Source: Paenibacillus sp. E222
Lineage (GTDB): Bacteria > Bacillota > Bacilli > Paenibacillales > Paenibacillaceae
Assembly: GCF_013401555.1 (NCBI RefSeq)
Contig: NZ_CP058552.1
Location: 3,038,001-3,102,000, forward strand
Length of the DNA: 64,000 nucleotides
Reading direction: 5' to 3'
Shown here: piece after piece, positions 7,875 through 16,055 of the stretch
How positions within the stretch are numbered: position 1 is the first letter of the stretch
Layout: every line of letters begins with the position of its first letter
Notes under the pieces: generated by a model
What the model was told of the DNA's origin: nothing
What the model saw: only the letters and a program-made list of their open reading frames with translations
The model's database searches: none
Program-made: the position numbers and the translations under genes

Positions 7875-10865
7875 TTGACAGAGAAAACATCCCTTTTGCT
7901 TCAGGAGCAGGAGAAGAATACACAGACGAGGGCTGAGCACGGCGTTCGTTCTGAACTGACTTACGATCAGCGCAGCTTCATCATGAATGGAGAGCGAGTA
8001 TTTCTGAACAGTGCCACCATTCATTATTTCCGTATGCCAAGGGAGGAATGGCGGGAGGTTCTAATGAAGGCAAAGCTGGCCGGCATGAATTGCATTGATA
8101 CCTATTTTGCCTGGAACGTGCATGAGCCGGAGGAAGGGCAATGGTCGTTTGAAGGAGACAATGATTGTGGAGCCTTTCTGGACCTGTGTGCAGAGTTGGG
8201 TATGTACGTTATCGCGAGGCCAGGTCCGTTTATTTGCGCAGAATGGGATTTCGGCGGCTTCCCGTATTGGCTGGAAACGAAGCAGGGAATCAAGTTCCGA
8301 CAAAATAATGAAGCTTATCTGCATTTTGTAGAGCTGTATTTTGACCGGATCATTCCAATCATTCGTGAGCGCCAGCTATCTGCCGGAGGCACTGTTATTC
8401 TTGTACAGGTCGAGAACGAATACGGGTATCTGATGGATGATGCAGCAGCAAGTGCCCATATGAACCATCTTCGGGACAGCCTGCTTCAGCGAGGGATCGA
8501 CGTTCCGCTTATCACCTGTGTAGGTGGTGCGGAGGGCACGATTGAAGGGGCCAACTTCTGGTCAGGGGCTGACGGGCATTATGCGAAGCTTCGGGAGAAG
8601 CAGCCGGATACACCGAAGCTCGTTACGGAATTTTGGACGGGATGGTTTGAGAATTGGGGTGGCCCTTCTGCCATTCAGAAGACGGCGTCACTGTTTGAGA
8701 AACGTATGATGGAAATTCTTCGCACCGGTTATACCGGAATCAGTCATTACATGTTCTACGGCGGAACCAACTTTGGCGGATACGGTGGCAGAACCGTGGG
8801 CAGCAGCGATATTTTCATGATTACCTCCTACGATTATGATGCGCCGCTTAACGAGTACGGGCGGGCAACGGCCAAGTATGCTGTAGCGAAGACGTTATCC
8901 TATTTTGTCCATGCATTTGGCGCATTGCTGATGGAGACGGAGGAAGTACCATCAGAGCAGATCAAGGTACGTCATCCACAAGGCATCTCTGTACGAGGCA
9001 GATCTAAAGGCAGCGAGAAGATATGGTTCTTGGAGAGTCACAAGGATGAGCGGGAGACGTTTCACGTCACGCTGGAGGAAGGCCGGACACTTCCCGTTGC
9101 CCTGAACCCGGGGCAGATTATTCCGATACTGGACAGGGTAGAAATTGCCGAGAATGTATACCTGACAGGTGGCACGATGATTACGGGCAATGAAGTGGTG
9201 AATGGAGAATTGACACTGTTCATCGTTGCGGAAGCGGGACAGCGTTCGGTTGTGGAACTTGAGACGAACGTCTTGAATGTACAGGGCAGCAGCATGCAAG
9301 TATTGGTTGAACGTGATCAGTTAAACGGAGCCTATCGCTTCGAACTGGTACATTTCCGTGAGCCAGGCATCATTCATCTGGAGGCGAGTGGTGTCCCCAT
9401 TCGGTTCGTGGTTCTGGACAAGGAAACGATGGATCGCACGTGGAGAATCAATGGAAAGGGAGGGCCGAATCAGCTGCGTTACGCAATCGGATTCGATGAT
9501 GTAGATGTCTCCCTATCCGGGCAGGTCACAGGTATGATCTCTGATCCGAATCGGAATATGTTGCTTCTCGGCAGCTGGGCGGATGGTGAACGGTCGTTGA
9601 CTGGACGTGAGTTCGTATACGGAGAAGCAAACGATTCACAGGGCAGTATAGAGGATGAACATGTTCAGAAGTCATCCGCAGCAATTCAGCATGATCTGTT
9701 CACCACGCTGCCTATGCCACCGAAACTGTCGGATTCCCCAGAGTTGTCTCGTGTGACATTAACAGCGGAACAGCGTACTTCGAGTGGTCAACCAGAGCAT
9801 TTTTCCCAGTACGGACAGGATTTCGGGTATCTGTTATACGAGTGCGATTTCGACCGTTCGGTGGATGGAATCACCACCCTTATTCTGCCGGATCTCCAGG
9901 ACACGGCCAGAATATATGTTAATCGTGTGGAACAGGCATTGGTTCGTCAAGTTGGTGCAGCGGGGGTTCAGGTGCAGACGACGAAAGGAAAGAATACACT
10001 TCAGGTGCTGGTACAGCATATGGGCAGGCTGAATTTTTCTCCATATTTGGGTGAAAGCAAAGGTCTGACAGGATCTGTGTACATCGGTGGTTCCGCTCAG
10101 GACATACGCCGGAATTGGCATGCGGAGCATGGGGTGGTGCATCTCGATGAAGTGAATCATCTTGAGGAGGCCCCGCTTCTGAGCAGAAGCTTTACGCTGG
10201 ATGGCATGGACCGTGCGATTCTCGTTGGAGCGGTGAGCCAGGGATTGCGCATGAATGGCATGGATGTGCCAATGGAAGGGTATCAGGACTGGTTTTCGTT
10301 CACCACGTTGGATCTTTCCCTTTACTTGCGGCCTGGAGAGATCAATACACTGGAGATGCCTTATAGCAGAACGCCGCTGAACCGGCTGGAACTGATCCTG
10401 TACCGGAGTGAAGATGAGCTGCAGGATTGGCGCATGGCAGGTACGGATGCTTTGCTTCCACGACAATGGGGATTATATGAGCCACCGAACAATTCAGGTC
10501 ATCTCCATACCTATCGGCAGGATGCGGATTATAGTGGCAATTGGAATGCCATCTCTGTGGGAAATGATTCGTACGGTCAACCCGTCTGGTACCGGTGGCG
10601 CTTCTCCAAGTCAGCTGTGCCGGAACACTTCCGAGTGAACCTGATGCTTCGTCTTACCGGGATGAGCAAGGGAACACTTCATCTGAACGGGCACCATCTG
10701 GGCCGTTATTGGCAGATCGGTCCGCAAGAGGATTACAAAATTCCGGTATCCTGGCTGCAGGATGAGAATGAATTGCTGTTATTTGATGAGGAAGGCCGAA
10801 CGCCAGAACGGGTGCGTTTCTTGTATGATAACCTGTCCCAGTATCCATGGGTTGTGGTCGAATAG
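7875..10865 (+). CDS. GH35 beta-galactosidase, cytoplasmic
   Basis: A 996-residue family 35 enzyme that removes terminal beta-galactose. The N-terminal barrel contains the acid/base Glu in V-E-N-E-Y-G (E182) and the nucleophile in V-T-E-F-W (E252). Galactose-binding-like beta-sandwich domains follow. There is no signal peptide, so it should act on imported oligosaccharides. Start choice: TTG 7875 is 7 nt from AGGAGGG; ATG 7842 and TTG 7815 upstream have no good site. It lies about 100 nt after the membrane-anchored GH30, probably in the same transcript. It is the intracellular finishing enzyme of the locus. Confidence 0.92.
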   Translation: MTEKTSLLLQEQEKNTQTRAEHGVRSELTYDQRSFIMNGERVFLNSATIHYFRMPREEWREVLMKAKLAGMNCIDTYFAWNVHEPEEGQWSFEGDNDCGAFLDLCAELGMYVIARPGPFICAEWDFGGFPYWLETKQGIKFRQNNEAYLHFVELYFDRIIPIIRERQLSAGGTVILVQVENEYGYLMDDAAASAHMNHLRDSLLQRGIDVPLITCVGGAEGTIEGANFWSGADGHYAKLREKQPDTPKLVTEFWTGWFENWGGPSAIQKTASLFEKRMMEILRTGYTGISHYMFYGGTNFGGYGGRTVGSSDIFMITSYDYDAPLNEYGRATAKYAVAKTLSYFVHAFGALLMETEEVPSEQIKVRHPQGISVRGRSKGSEKIWFLESHKDERETFHVTLEEGRTLPVALNPGQIIPILDRVEIAENVYLTGGTMITGNEVVNGELTLFIVAEAGQRSVVELETNVLNVQGSSMQVLVERDQLNGAYRFELVHFREPGIIHLEASGVPIRFVVLDKETMDRTWRINGKGGPNQLRYAIGFDDVDVSLSGQVTGMISDPNRNMLLLGSWADGERSLTGREFVYGEANDSQGSIEDEHVQKSSAAIQHDLFTTLPMPPKLSDSPELSRVTLTAEQRTSSGQPEHFSQYGQDFGYLLYECDFDRSVDGITTLILPDLQDTARIYVNRVEQALVRQVGAAGVQVQTTKGKNTLQVLVQHMGRLNFSPYLGESKGLTGSVYIGGSAQDIRRNWHAEHGVVHLDEVNHLEEAPLLSRSFTLDGMDRAILVGAVSQGLRMNGMDVPMEGYQDWFSFTTLDLSLYLRPGEINTLEMPYSRTPLNRLELILYRSEDELQDWRMAGTDALLPRQWGLYEPPNNSGHLHTYRQDADYSGNWNAISVGNDSYGQPVWYRWRFSKSAVPEHFRVNLMLRLTGMSKGTLHLNGHHLGRYWQIGPQEDYKIPVSWLQDENELLLFDEEGRTPERVRFLYDNLSQYPWVVVE

Positions 10866-10930
10866 TTCGCCTTTAATTGTACCTGTATAATGGAAAATAG
10901 TTTGTTCTGATCAGTCGTGTCCTGTTCTAG

Positions 10931-11027
10931 CTCGTCGTATTTGTTCTCCTTGTGGAGGCTGCTCGGTTGATTGAATCTATAGATTCTGAACCTCCGGGCA
11001 GCTCTTGCACGGGGAATGGACGACGAG
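10931..11027. repeat. Nested inverted repeats between GH35 and GH43 genes
   Basis: An outer 8-bp pair, CTCGTCGT (10931-10938) and ACGACGAG (11020-11027), encloses GGAGG/CCTCC (10954-10958/10991-10995). Inside that is a perfect 14-bp palindrome GAATCTATAGATTC (10973-10986). The whole could fold into a long hairpin about 100 nt in length. There is no T run, so it is not a standard terminator. It may be an mRNA-processing or stability element, or a structured leader of the GH43 gene. Confidence 0.5.
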
Positions 11028-11046
11028 GATAGCTTGTATCGTTTGT

Positions 11047-11060
11047 TGAAACCGTTTACA
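11047..11060 (+). promoter_or_regulatory. Perfect cre (CcpA) site upstream of the GH43 gene
   Basis: TGAAACCGTTTACA fits every position of the cre consensus TGWAANCGNTNWCA. It also shares 12 of 16 positions with the locus LacI dyad when flanking bases are included, so either CcpA or the local LacI protein (both LacI family) could bind. It lies 95 nt before the gene, and TTTACA within it may be a -35 box. Confidence 0.68.
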
Positions 11061-11154
11061 TAACGAAGGTGTTATATGGCTACGTGATCTGTGAGAGGGG
11101 TGATGTTTGGCAAAAAGGTATGCCTGTCACACATTTTGGATAAGGAGATGACCC

Positions 11155-12489
11155 ATGTACACAAGGAAAAGGTGGAGCACAAGATTATTCAAAACTTGTA
11201 AGTCTGGCATGATCATGCTGCTTGGAGCATTGCTTCTATTCATCACGTTGTTCCCGAATACAGCCAGAGCAGCAACAAGTGTTTACACGATTTCGGCTTT
11301 TACCAATACGAGCGAATCCAATTTGTATATCTACGAATCCTACAATGCGACTAATTACGGTTTGCTTAAAGGGCCTGCCTATACACCCCCGGCCAATCTG
11401 ATCCGTGATCCCAGCATCATGAAGCATACGGATGGGCTGTATTATGTCGTTTATACCACGAACTGGTCAGGCAATACGATCGGCATCGCATCCAGTACAG
11501 ATAAGGTGAATTGGACGTTTGTCCGCAATATTACCCTATCTGCACCCACCACGATTGCACATACCTGGGCACCGGAATGGTTCAAAGACAGCAACGGCAG
11601 TCTGAACATCATCGTGTCCATCTCCCCAGGCAACTATGAAAACTTCAAACCTTATGTCATCACGGCGACCAATTCAACCCTGTCTTCCACAACATGGTCT
11701 GCTGCCACAGAGCTTGCAGGCATTGCACCCAACTACATCGATACCTTCATCGTCAAGACCGGCTCAACCTATCACGCTTTCACCAAGAATGAGACCACCA
11801 AGTATATCGAATATGCTACAGCTGCTTCCCTCACCGGACCTTACACGTTCAAAGGGACAGGGGATTGGGCAGGCTGGGGCTCCTGGGTAGAGGGACCTGC
11901 GCTTGTCCAGCTGGATAACGGTTCCTGGCGAATCTATTTTGATGGTTACTCTGCACAAAAATATTATTACAGCGACTCTGTAGACGGGTTTCAGACCTGG
12001 AGTGCAAAGCAGGAGCTTGCCGGTCTGACTGGACTCGTCCGGCATATGACCGTCCTGAAAGAAACCGGACAGCCTGGCGATATCCGCAAGCTGGAGTCCT
12101 ATAATGTGCCAGGCAGCTTCATTCGCCATTACAACTATGTGGCCCGAATCGATGCCAGTGTCAGTCCCGCAGAGGACGCACAGTTCCGAATCGTGCCCGG
12201 TCTGTCGAATAACGCAGGAATTTCGTTTGAGGCCATGAATTATCCGGGTTATTATCTGCGCAACAATAACGGTGCAATCGTGCTGGTGAAAAATGACGGC
12301 AGCGCAGCCTTCAGCAATGATGCCACGTTCAAACGAGTGAGTGGACTCGCAAACGCCAGCTGGACATCTTACGCTTCTTTCAGCAACCCGAATTTGTATC
12401 TTAGACATTACAATAATGTGCTGAAATTGGAAGCTGTCGTTACCGCACTCGATAAGTCAGACGCGACCTTCCGAGAGGTTGCACCATAA
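11155..12489 (+). CDS. Secreted GH43 alpha-L-arabinofuranosidase with CBM42 (AbfB) domain
   Basis: A 444-residue secreted enzyme. A signal peptide of about 40 residues ends in A-R-A-A. The five-blade propeller of GH43 follows, with catalytic base Asp in I-R-D-P-S (D85), a second Asp in Y-I-D-T-F (D196) and general acid Glu in V-E-G-P-A (E246). Residues from about 305 form an AbfB/CBM42 arabinofuranose-binding trefoil (F-I-R-H-Y, Y-L-R-N, Y-L-R-H-Y repeats). GH43 plus CBM42 is the layout of exo-acting arabinofuranosidases in actinomycetes. It likely trims arabinose side chains so that the galactanases can act. The AAGGAGATG site supports the start. Confidence 0.88.
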   Translation: MYTRKRWSTRLFKTCKSGMIMLLGALLLFITLFPNTARAATSVYTISAFTNTSESNLYIYESYNATNYGLLKGPAYTPPANLIRDPSIMKHTDGLYYVVYTTNWSGNTIGIASSTDKVNWTFVRNITLSAPTTIAHTWAPEWFKDSNGSLNIIVSISPGNYENFKPYVITATNSTLSSTTWSAATELAGIAPNYIDTFIVKTGSTYHAFTKNETTKYIEYATAASLTGPYTFKGTGDWAGWGSWVEGPALVQLDNGSWRIYFDGYSAQKYYYSDSVDGFQTWSAKQELAGLTGLVRHMTVLKETGQPGDIRKLESYNVPGSFIRHYNYVARIDASVSPAEDAQFRIVPGLSNNAGISFEAMNYPGYYLRNNNGAIVLVKNDGSAAFSNDATFKRVSGLANASWTSYASFSNPNLYLRHYNNVLKLEAVVTALDKSDATFREVAP

Positions 12490-12558
12490 TTGGTGTTCGT
12501 GTTTAAGGAGATATAAATAAGTTAAACTTTTTACACTATTTACACGATAACGGAGAGG

Positions 12559-12684
12559 TCAGAAATAACTTGAAGAAGCGAAGCGTGCGCCTAAAAGCTT
12601 TCTAAAAGAAAGCTGCATCGGAAGCGTAGGCCCCAGATTTTTTAATATTATTTAAAAGGGAAAATCCGGGGAAAGTTGTTCTGA
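12559..12684. repeat. 126-bp structured intergenic element with terminal inverted repeats
   Basis: The ends form an imperfect inverted repeat (TCAGAAATAACTT at 12559-12571, AAGTTGTTCTGA at 12673-12684). Inside are a perfect 7-bp hairpin AGCTTTC/GAAAGCT (12596-12614) and an arm pair CCCCAGATTTT/AAAATCCGGGG (12631-12641/12661-12671). Two GAAGCG/GCGTxxGCC-like segments also occur. It looks like a dispersed, foldable repeat (MITE- or REP-like) or a structured RNA, not a simple terminator. Only one copy is in this window. Confidence 0.5.
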
Positions 12685-12723
12685 CATCGGAGTGCAAGTG
12701 TAAATTCATAAGGAGTGAATCGA

Positions 12724-14568
12724 ATGAACTGGTTGAAACGATTGGGCACCCTGCTGCTGGCAGGAGGGTTGCTGACAGGCAGTCTGGGTCTTGGCTCAGA
12801 AGTTTCCGCTGCGGGTTTTTATACAGCCACCGCTGATCCCTCGAAGCAATATCAGACCATCGAAGGTTGGGGAACGTCCCTTGCCTGGTGGGGGAAAGTG
12901 GTCGGAGAGTACTCCAATCGGGATGAATATGTGGAAAAGATGTTTAGCCCAACAACCGGACTAGGTCTGAACGTCCTGCGTTACAACATTGGAGGCGGCG
13001 ATAATCCTTCGTCAAATGTTCTGGAATATCGCAAAGCCGTGCCGGGATATCAGCCTTCCCCGGGTGTGTATGACTGGAATGCAGATGCCAATCAGCGTTA
13101 TATGCTCCAAGCCGCCAAATCATATGGAGTCAACGTCTTTGAAGCCTTTGCGAACTCGGCACCTTACTGGATGACCATTAGTGGAAATGTGTCCGGTGCC
13201 GCGAATGGTGGCAACAATCTCAAGCCCGATTACTATGATGATTTTGCTGATTATCTCACAGAGGTCGTGAAGCATTTCAGAGATAATTGGGGCATCACGT
13301 TCGACACCGTAACGCCGCTCAATGAACCCATCTCTACTTGGTGGAAGCAGGGCAACGATCAGGAGGGCATGCACTTTGATCGGGCAGACCAGAACACGAT
13401 TCTGAGTCAGCTGCAAGCCTCGCTCAATGCCAAGGGATTATCCACGAAGCTGAGCGCGCCAGAAGAATACAGTCTGGATGACACAGCCACTTCCTTCAAC
13501 AGTTACAGCAGTGCAGTGAAGTCTGCGATCAGTCAGATTAACACACATACCTATGGCGGAAGCAATCGTGCATCATTGCGGAATACAGCGACTTCTGCGG
13601 GGAAACATCTCTGGACCTCAGAATATGGAGACGGAGATGCCAGCGGACTAACAATGTCCCGCACGATCCTTAAGGATATACGCAACATGGGGGCGAGTGC
13701 TTGGGTGTACTGGCAGGCCGTAGATAGTGCGGATGGCTGGGGATTTTTCAAAAACGTACTGAATAACACGCAAACGACCAACTACACCGTGAATCAGAAA
13801 TATTATGTCATGGGCAACTACAGCAAGTTTATTCGTCCTGGATTCAAGATCATTGGCATGAGTGATGCCAATACACTTGCCGCCTATGATGCTGCTTCAG
13901 GTAAAGTGGTGCTGGTGACTACCAATTCGGATTCGAGTGATACAACGGTGACGTATGATTTGAGTCAGTTTACAAGTGTTGGATCGTCGGCTCAAGTGCA
14001 CCGGACATCCTCTACGGAGAAGTTGCAGCAATTGACCAACATCAACCTTCAGAATAAAAAGTTTACAGCGACCGCCAAAGCGGGCTCGGTTACGACCTAT
14101 GTCATATCCGGCGCGACGTATAATGGCAGCACAGGATATGAATCCGGGGCGATCTATAAGCTGATCAATCGGAACAGTGGTCTCGCTCTGGATGTGAATG
14201 GGGCTTCCACTGCCGGGGGTGCAACGATCATCCAGTGGAACGACAATGGCGCGGCCAACCAACAATGGAAGCTGGAGTCTGCGGGCAACGGTTATTATAA
14301 AATCCGTAACGTAGGCAGTGGTCTGCTGCTGGACGTGAATCAGAGCTCTACTCAAGGAGGCGCAGCCTTGATTCAGTGGCAGGATAACGGGGGCAACAAT
14401 CAACAGTGGTTACCGGTGGATGTCGGAGGATATCTTGTGCTCGTGAATCGCAATAGCGGCTTAACCGTTGATATCAACCAGAGCTCCACAACCGCCGGTG
14501 CCTCGACCATTCAATGGGAAGACAATGGCGGGGCTAATCAGCAATGGAGCCTGGTCAAAGTGAATTAG
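12724..14568 (+). CDS. Secreted GH30 glycoside hydrolase with CBM13 (ricin-type) domain
   Basis: A 614-residue secreted enzyme. A signal peptide ends near V-S-A-A-G (residue 30). The GH30 barrel has the acid/base Glu in L-N-E-P (E201) and the nucleophile in S-E-Y-G (E300). Residues from about 475 hold three ricin-B/CBM13 repeats, each with a Q-W-x-x-N-G and N-Q-Q-W signature. The catalytic domain is close to that of the enzyme at 6231 (shared G-W-G-T-S-L-A-W-W, A-N-S-x-P-Y-W-M). It probably makes the first endo cuts in galactan backbones or side chains in the medium, anchored by its lectin-like module. ATG 12724 lies 8 nt after AAGGAG. Its separate upstream region suggests its own promoter. 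Confidence 0.88.
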   Translation: MNWLKRLGTLLLAGGLLTGSLGLGSEVSAAGFYTATADPSKQYQTIEGWGTSLAWWGKVVGEYSNRDEYVEKMFSPTTGLGLNVLRYNIGGGDNPSSNVLEYRKAVPGYQPSPGVYDWNADANQRYMLQAAKSYGVNVFEAFANSAPYWMTISGNVSGAANGGNNLKPDYYDDFADYLTEVVKHFRDNWGITFDTVTPLNEPISTWWKQGNDQEGMHFDRADQNTILSQLQASLNAKGLSTKLSAPEEYSLDDTATSFNSYSSAVKSAISQINTHTYGGSNRASLRNTATSAGKHLWTSEYGDGDASGLTMSRTILKDIRNMGASAWVYWQAVDSADGWGFFKNVLNNTQTTNYTVNQKYYVMGNYSKFIRPGFKIIGMSDANTLAAYDAASGKVVLVTTNSDSSDTTVTYDLSQFTSVGSSAQVHRTSSTEKLQQLTNINLQNKKFTATAKAGSVTTYVISGATYNGSTGYESGAIYKLINRNSGLALDVNGASTAGGATIIQWNDNGAANQQWKLESAGNGYYKIRNVGSGLLLDVNQSSTQGGAALIQWQDNGGNNQQWLPVDVGGYLVLVNRNSGLTVDINQSSTTAGASTIQWEDNGGANQQWSLVKVN

Positions 14569-14615
14569 AAATGACTGTGCGGCCTGTTTATTTGGATTAG
14601 ACTTGGTTCATGGTA

Positions 14616-14669
14616 CTCCTTTCTTGAAACATGGCGCGCTATACCACATGGCACGGTTCAAGAAAGGAG
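14616..14669. terminator. 13-bp perfect inverted repeat between convergent GH30 and oxidase genes
   Basis: CTCCTTTCTTGAA (14616-14628) and TTCAAGAAAGGAG (14657-14669) are exact complements around a 28-nt loop. The right arm overlaps the last codons and stop of the oxidase gene on the minus strand. No T run is present on either side, so terminator function is possible but not standard. Confidence 0.45.
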
Positions 14670-15824
14670 ATCACCCTGAAATATGCTACCAAATCGGGAA
14701 AGGGCAAATCGGCCGATATCCTGATCCGTATGTCCTGTTTGCACCAAGTCAGACAATAGTTTGCCCACTGCACTTGCAAATTTGAAGCCATGACCGGAAA
14801 ATCCGCCTGCCAGCCATACATGGTTATGGGCAGGGTGACGGTCGATAATAAAATCTTCATCCGGTGTGAACTCGTATTTGCATACCGCACCACGCTTCAG
14901 CCTTCCGGCTGCCAGTGGCATCCGAAGTTCAAGCAATCTTCGCAGATCACCCTCATCCGTCTCATCAGAGCCAAATGGAGCCAGTGTACTCCCTGGTGTC
15001 CACTCCCGCCCCGTATCGTGACGTCCAATCTTCAGACCCGACCCGTCAATGCTCGGAAATCCATAATATCCGCCTTCTTTTCCAGCCAGCGTGAAACCGG
15101 GAAAGTGATCCTCGGCGAACAATGCCTCCGGTGCATCGAACCATCCCACGGTTTTGCGTACAGCTCGAATGGGAAGGTTCACGAACGGTTTCAGCGTCTG
15201 AAACCATGCTCCGGCACTGAGAATGACCTGGTTCGCATAATACGTTTCGCCAGCAGATGTGATGACTCCAACAGAATCTGCGCTGCACTCGATATGTTCC
15301 ACACGTGTATGCGTTAAGAGAGTGGCACCCGATGCTTCGGCTGCCTGACGGAAGGCAAGCACGCAGCGTTCACTGAACAAATATCCTGCATCAGGCTCAT
15401 ACATTCCCTCGTAATGTTCAGGGACTTCAATGCCTGGCCAGCGTTTCATAATCTCGGTTGCGCGCAAGGTTTCATACCGAATCCCCGCATCGTCAGCATG
15501 GGTTAAACGATTGTGAAAAGAATGAATGTCCGGGTCAACTACATTCAAGACACCCGAACGTACAAGCAATTTGGCCCCGGTAGTATCCTCCAGTTCTTCC
15601 CACAGTTCCTGCGCCAGAAGTGCCATCGCTATATAGTCAGGTCCCCCGCTGTACACATGGCGAATAAGCCGTGGTTCTCCGTGATGGCTGCCTTCCGAAT
15701 GGGGAGGATCAAAGGCATCAATCAGCAACGTTTTTAATCCACTGCGCGCAAGATAATAACCTGCACTCATGCCCATCGATCCGGCTCCAACGATAATGAC
15801 ATCATAGGAATGGGATATAACCAT
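14658..15824 (-). CDS. solA: Monomeric FAD-dependent amine oxidase (sarcosine / N-methyltryptophan oxidase type)
   Basis: A 388-residue DAO-family flavoenzyme. The N-terminal FAD-binding motif I-I-V-G-A-G-S-M-G lies at residues 10-18. It also has the monomeric sarcosine oxidase hallmarks S-H-H-G-E-P-R-L-I-R near residue 45 and a C-terminal G-F-S-G-H-G-F-K-F segment. The family oxidises secondary amines such as N-methyl amino acids, or in related members Amadori amino acids, giving H2O2. It is divergent from the lyase/amidohydrolase/importer operon that starts at 16056, so it may act on a product of that pathway. Substrate cannot be read from sequence. A GGAGGGAGGG site precedes the ATG. Confidence 0.85.
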   Translation of the reverse strand: MVISHSYDVIIVGAGSMGMSAGYYLARSGLKTLLIDAFDPPHSEGSHHGEPRLIRHVYSGGPDYIAMALLAQELWEELEDTTGAKLLVRSGVLNVVDPDIHSFHNRLTHADDAGIRYETLRATEIMKRWPGIEVPEHYEGMYEPDAGYLFSERCVLAFRQAAEASGATLLTHTRVEHIECSADSVGVITSAGETYYANQVILSAGAWFQTLKPFVNLPIRAVRKTVGWFDAPEALFAEDHFPGFTLAGKEGGYYGFPSIDGSGLKIGRHDTGREWTPGSTLAPFGSDETDEGDLRRLLELRMPLAAGRLKRGAVCKYEFTPDEDFIIDRHPAHNHVWLAGGFSGHGFKFASAVGKLLSDLVQTGHTDQDIGRFALSRFGSIFQGDLLS

Positions 15825-15994
15825 CCCTCCCTCCGCTTATTTTTCACAGACCAATCTTATACAGGATAATCTAGTCTTCAAATCTACAGCAGTCAATAGA
15901 ACAGGTTATAGAGAAAGCCGATACGACAATAGAAAATTTTGATTAAGGATAAAGTTGTATGTATATCAAAATAGTGGTAGAGTTTTGAACTAAA

Positions 15995-16018
15995 CATTCC
16001 GACCTGATTAGTCGGTAT
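15995..16018. promoter_or_regulatory. Dyad operator candidate upstream of the lyase operon
   Basis: CCGAC-N7-GTCGG (15999-16015), extended to ATTCCGAC and GTCGGTAT, lies 40 nt before the lyase gene in the divergent region. Dyads of this type are bound by Rrf2-family regulators of the CymR kind. The dyad is seen; regulator identity is inference. Confidence 0.4.
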
Positions 16019-16055
16019 TACAGGTCTCTGTATATTCAGATGAAGAGCAAGGAAG

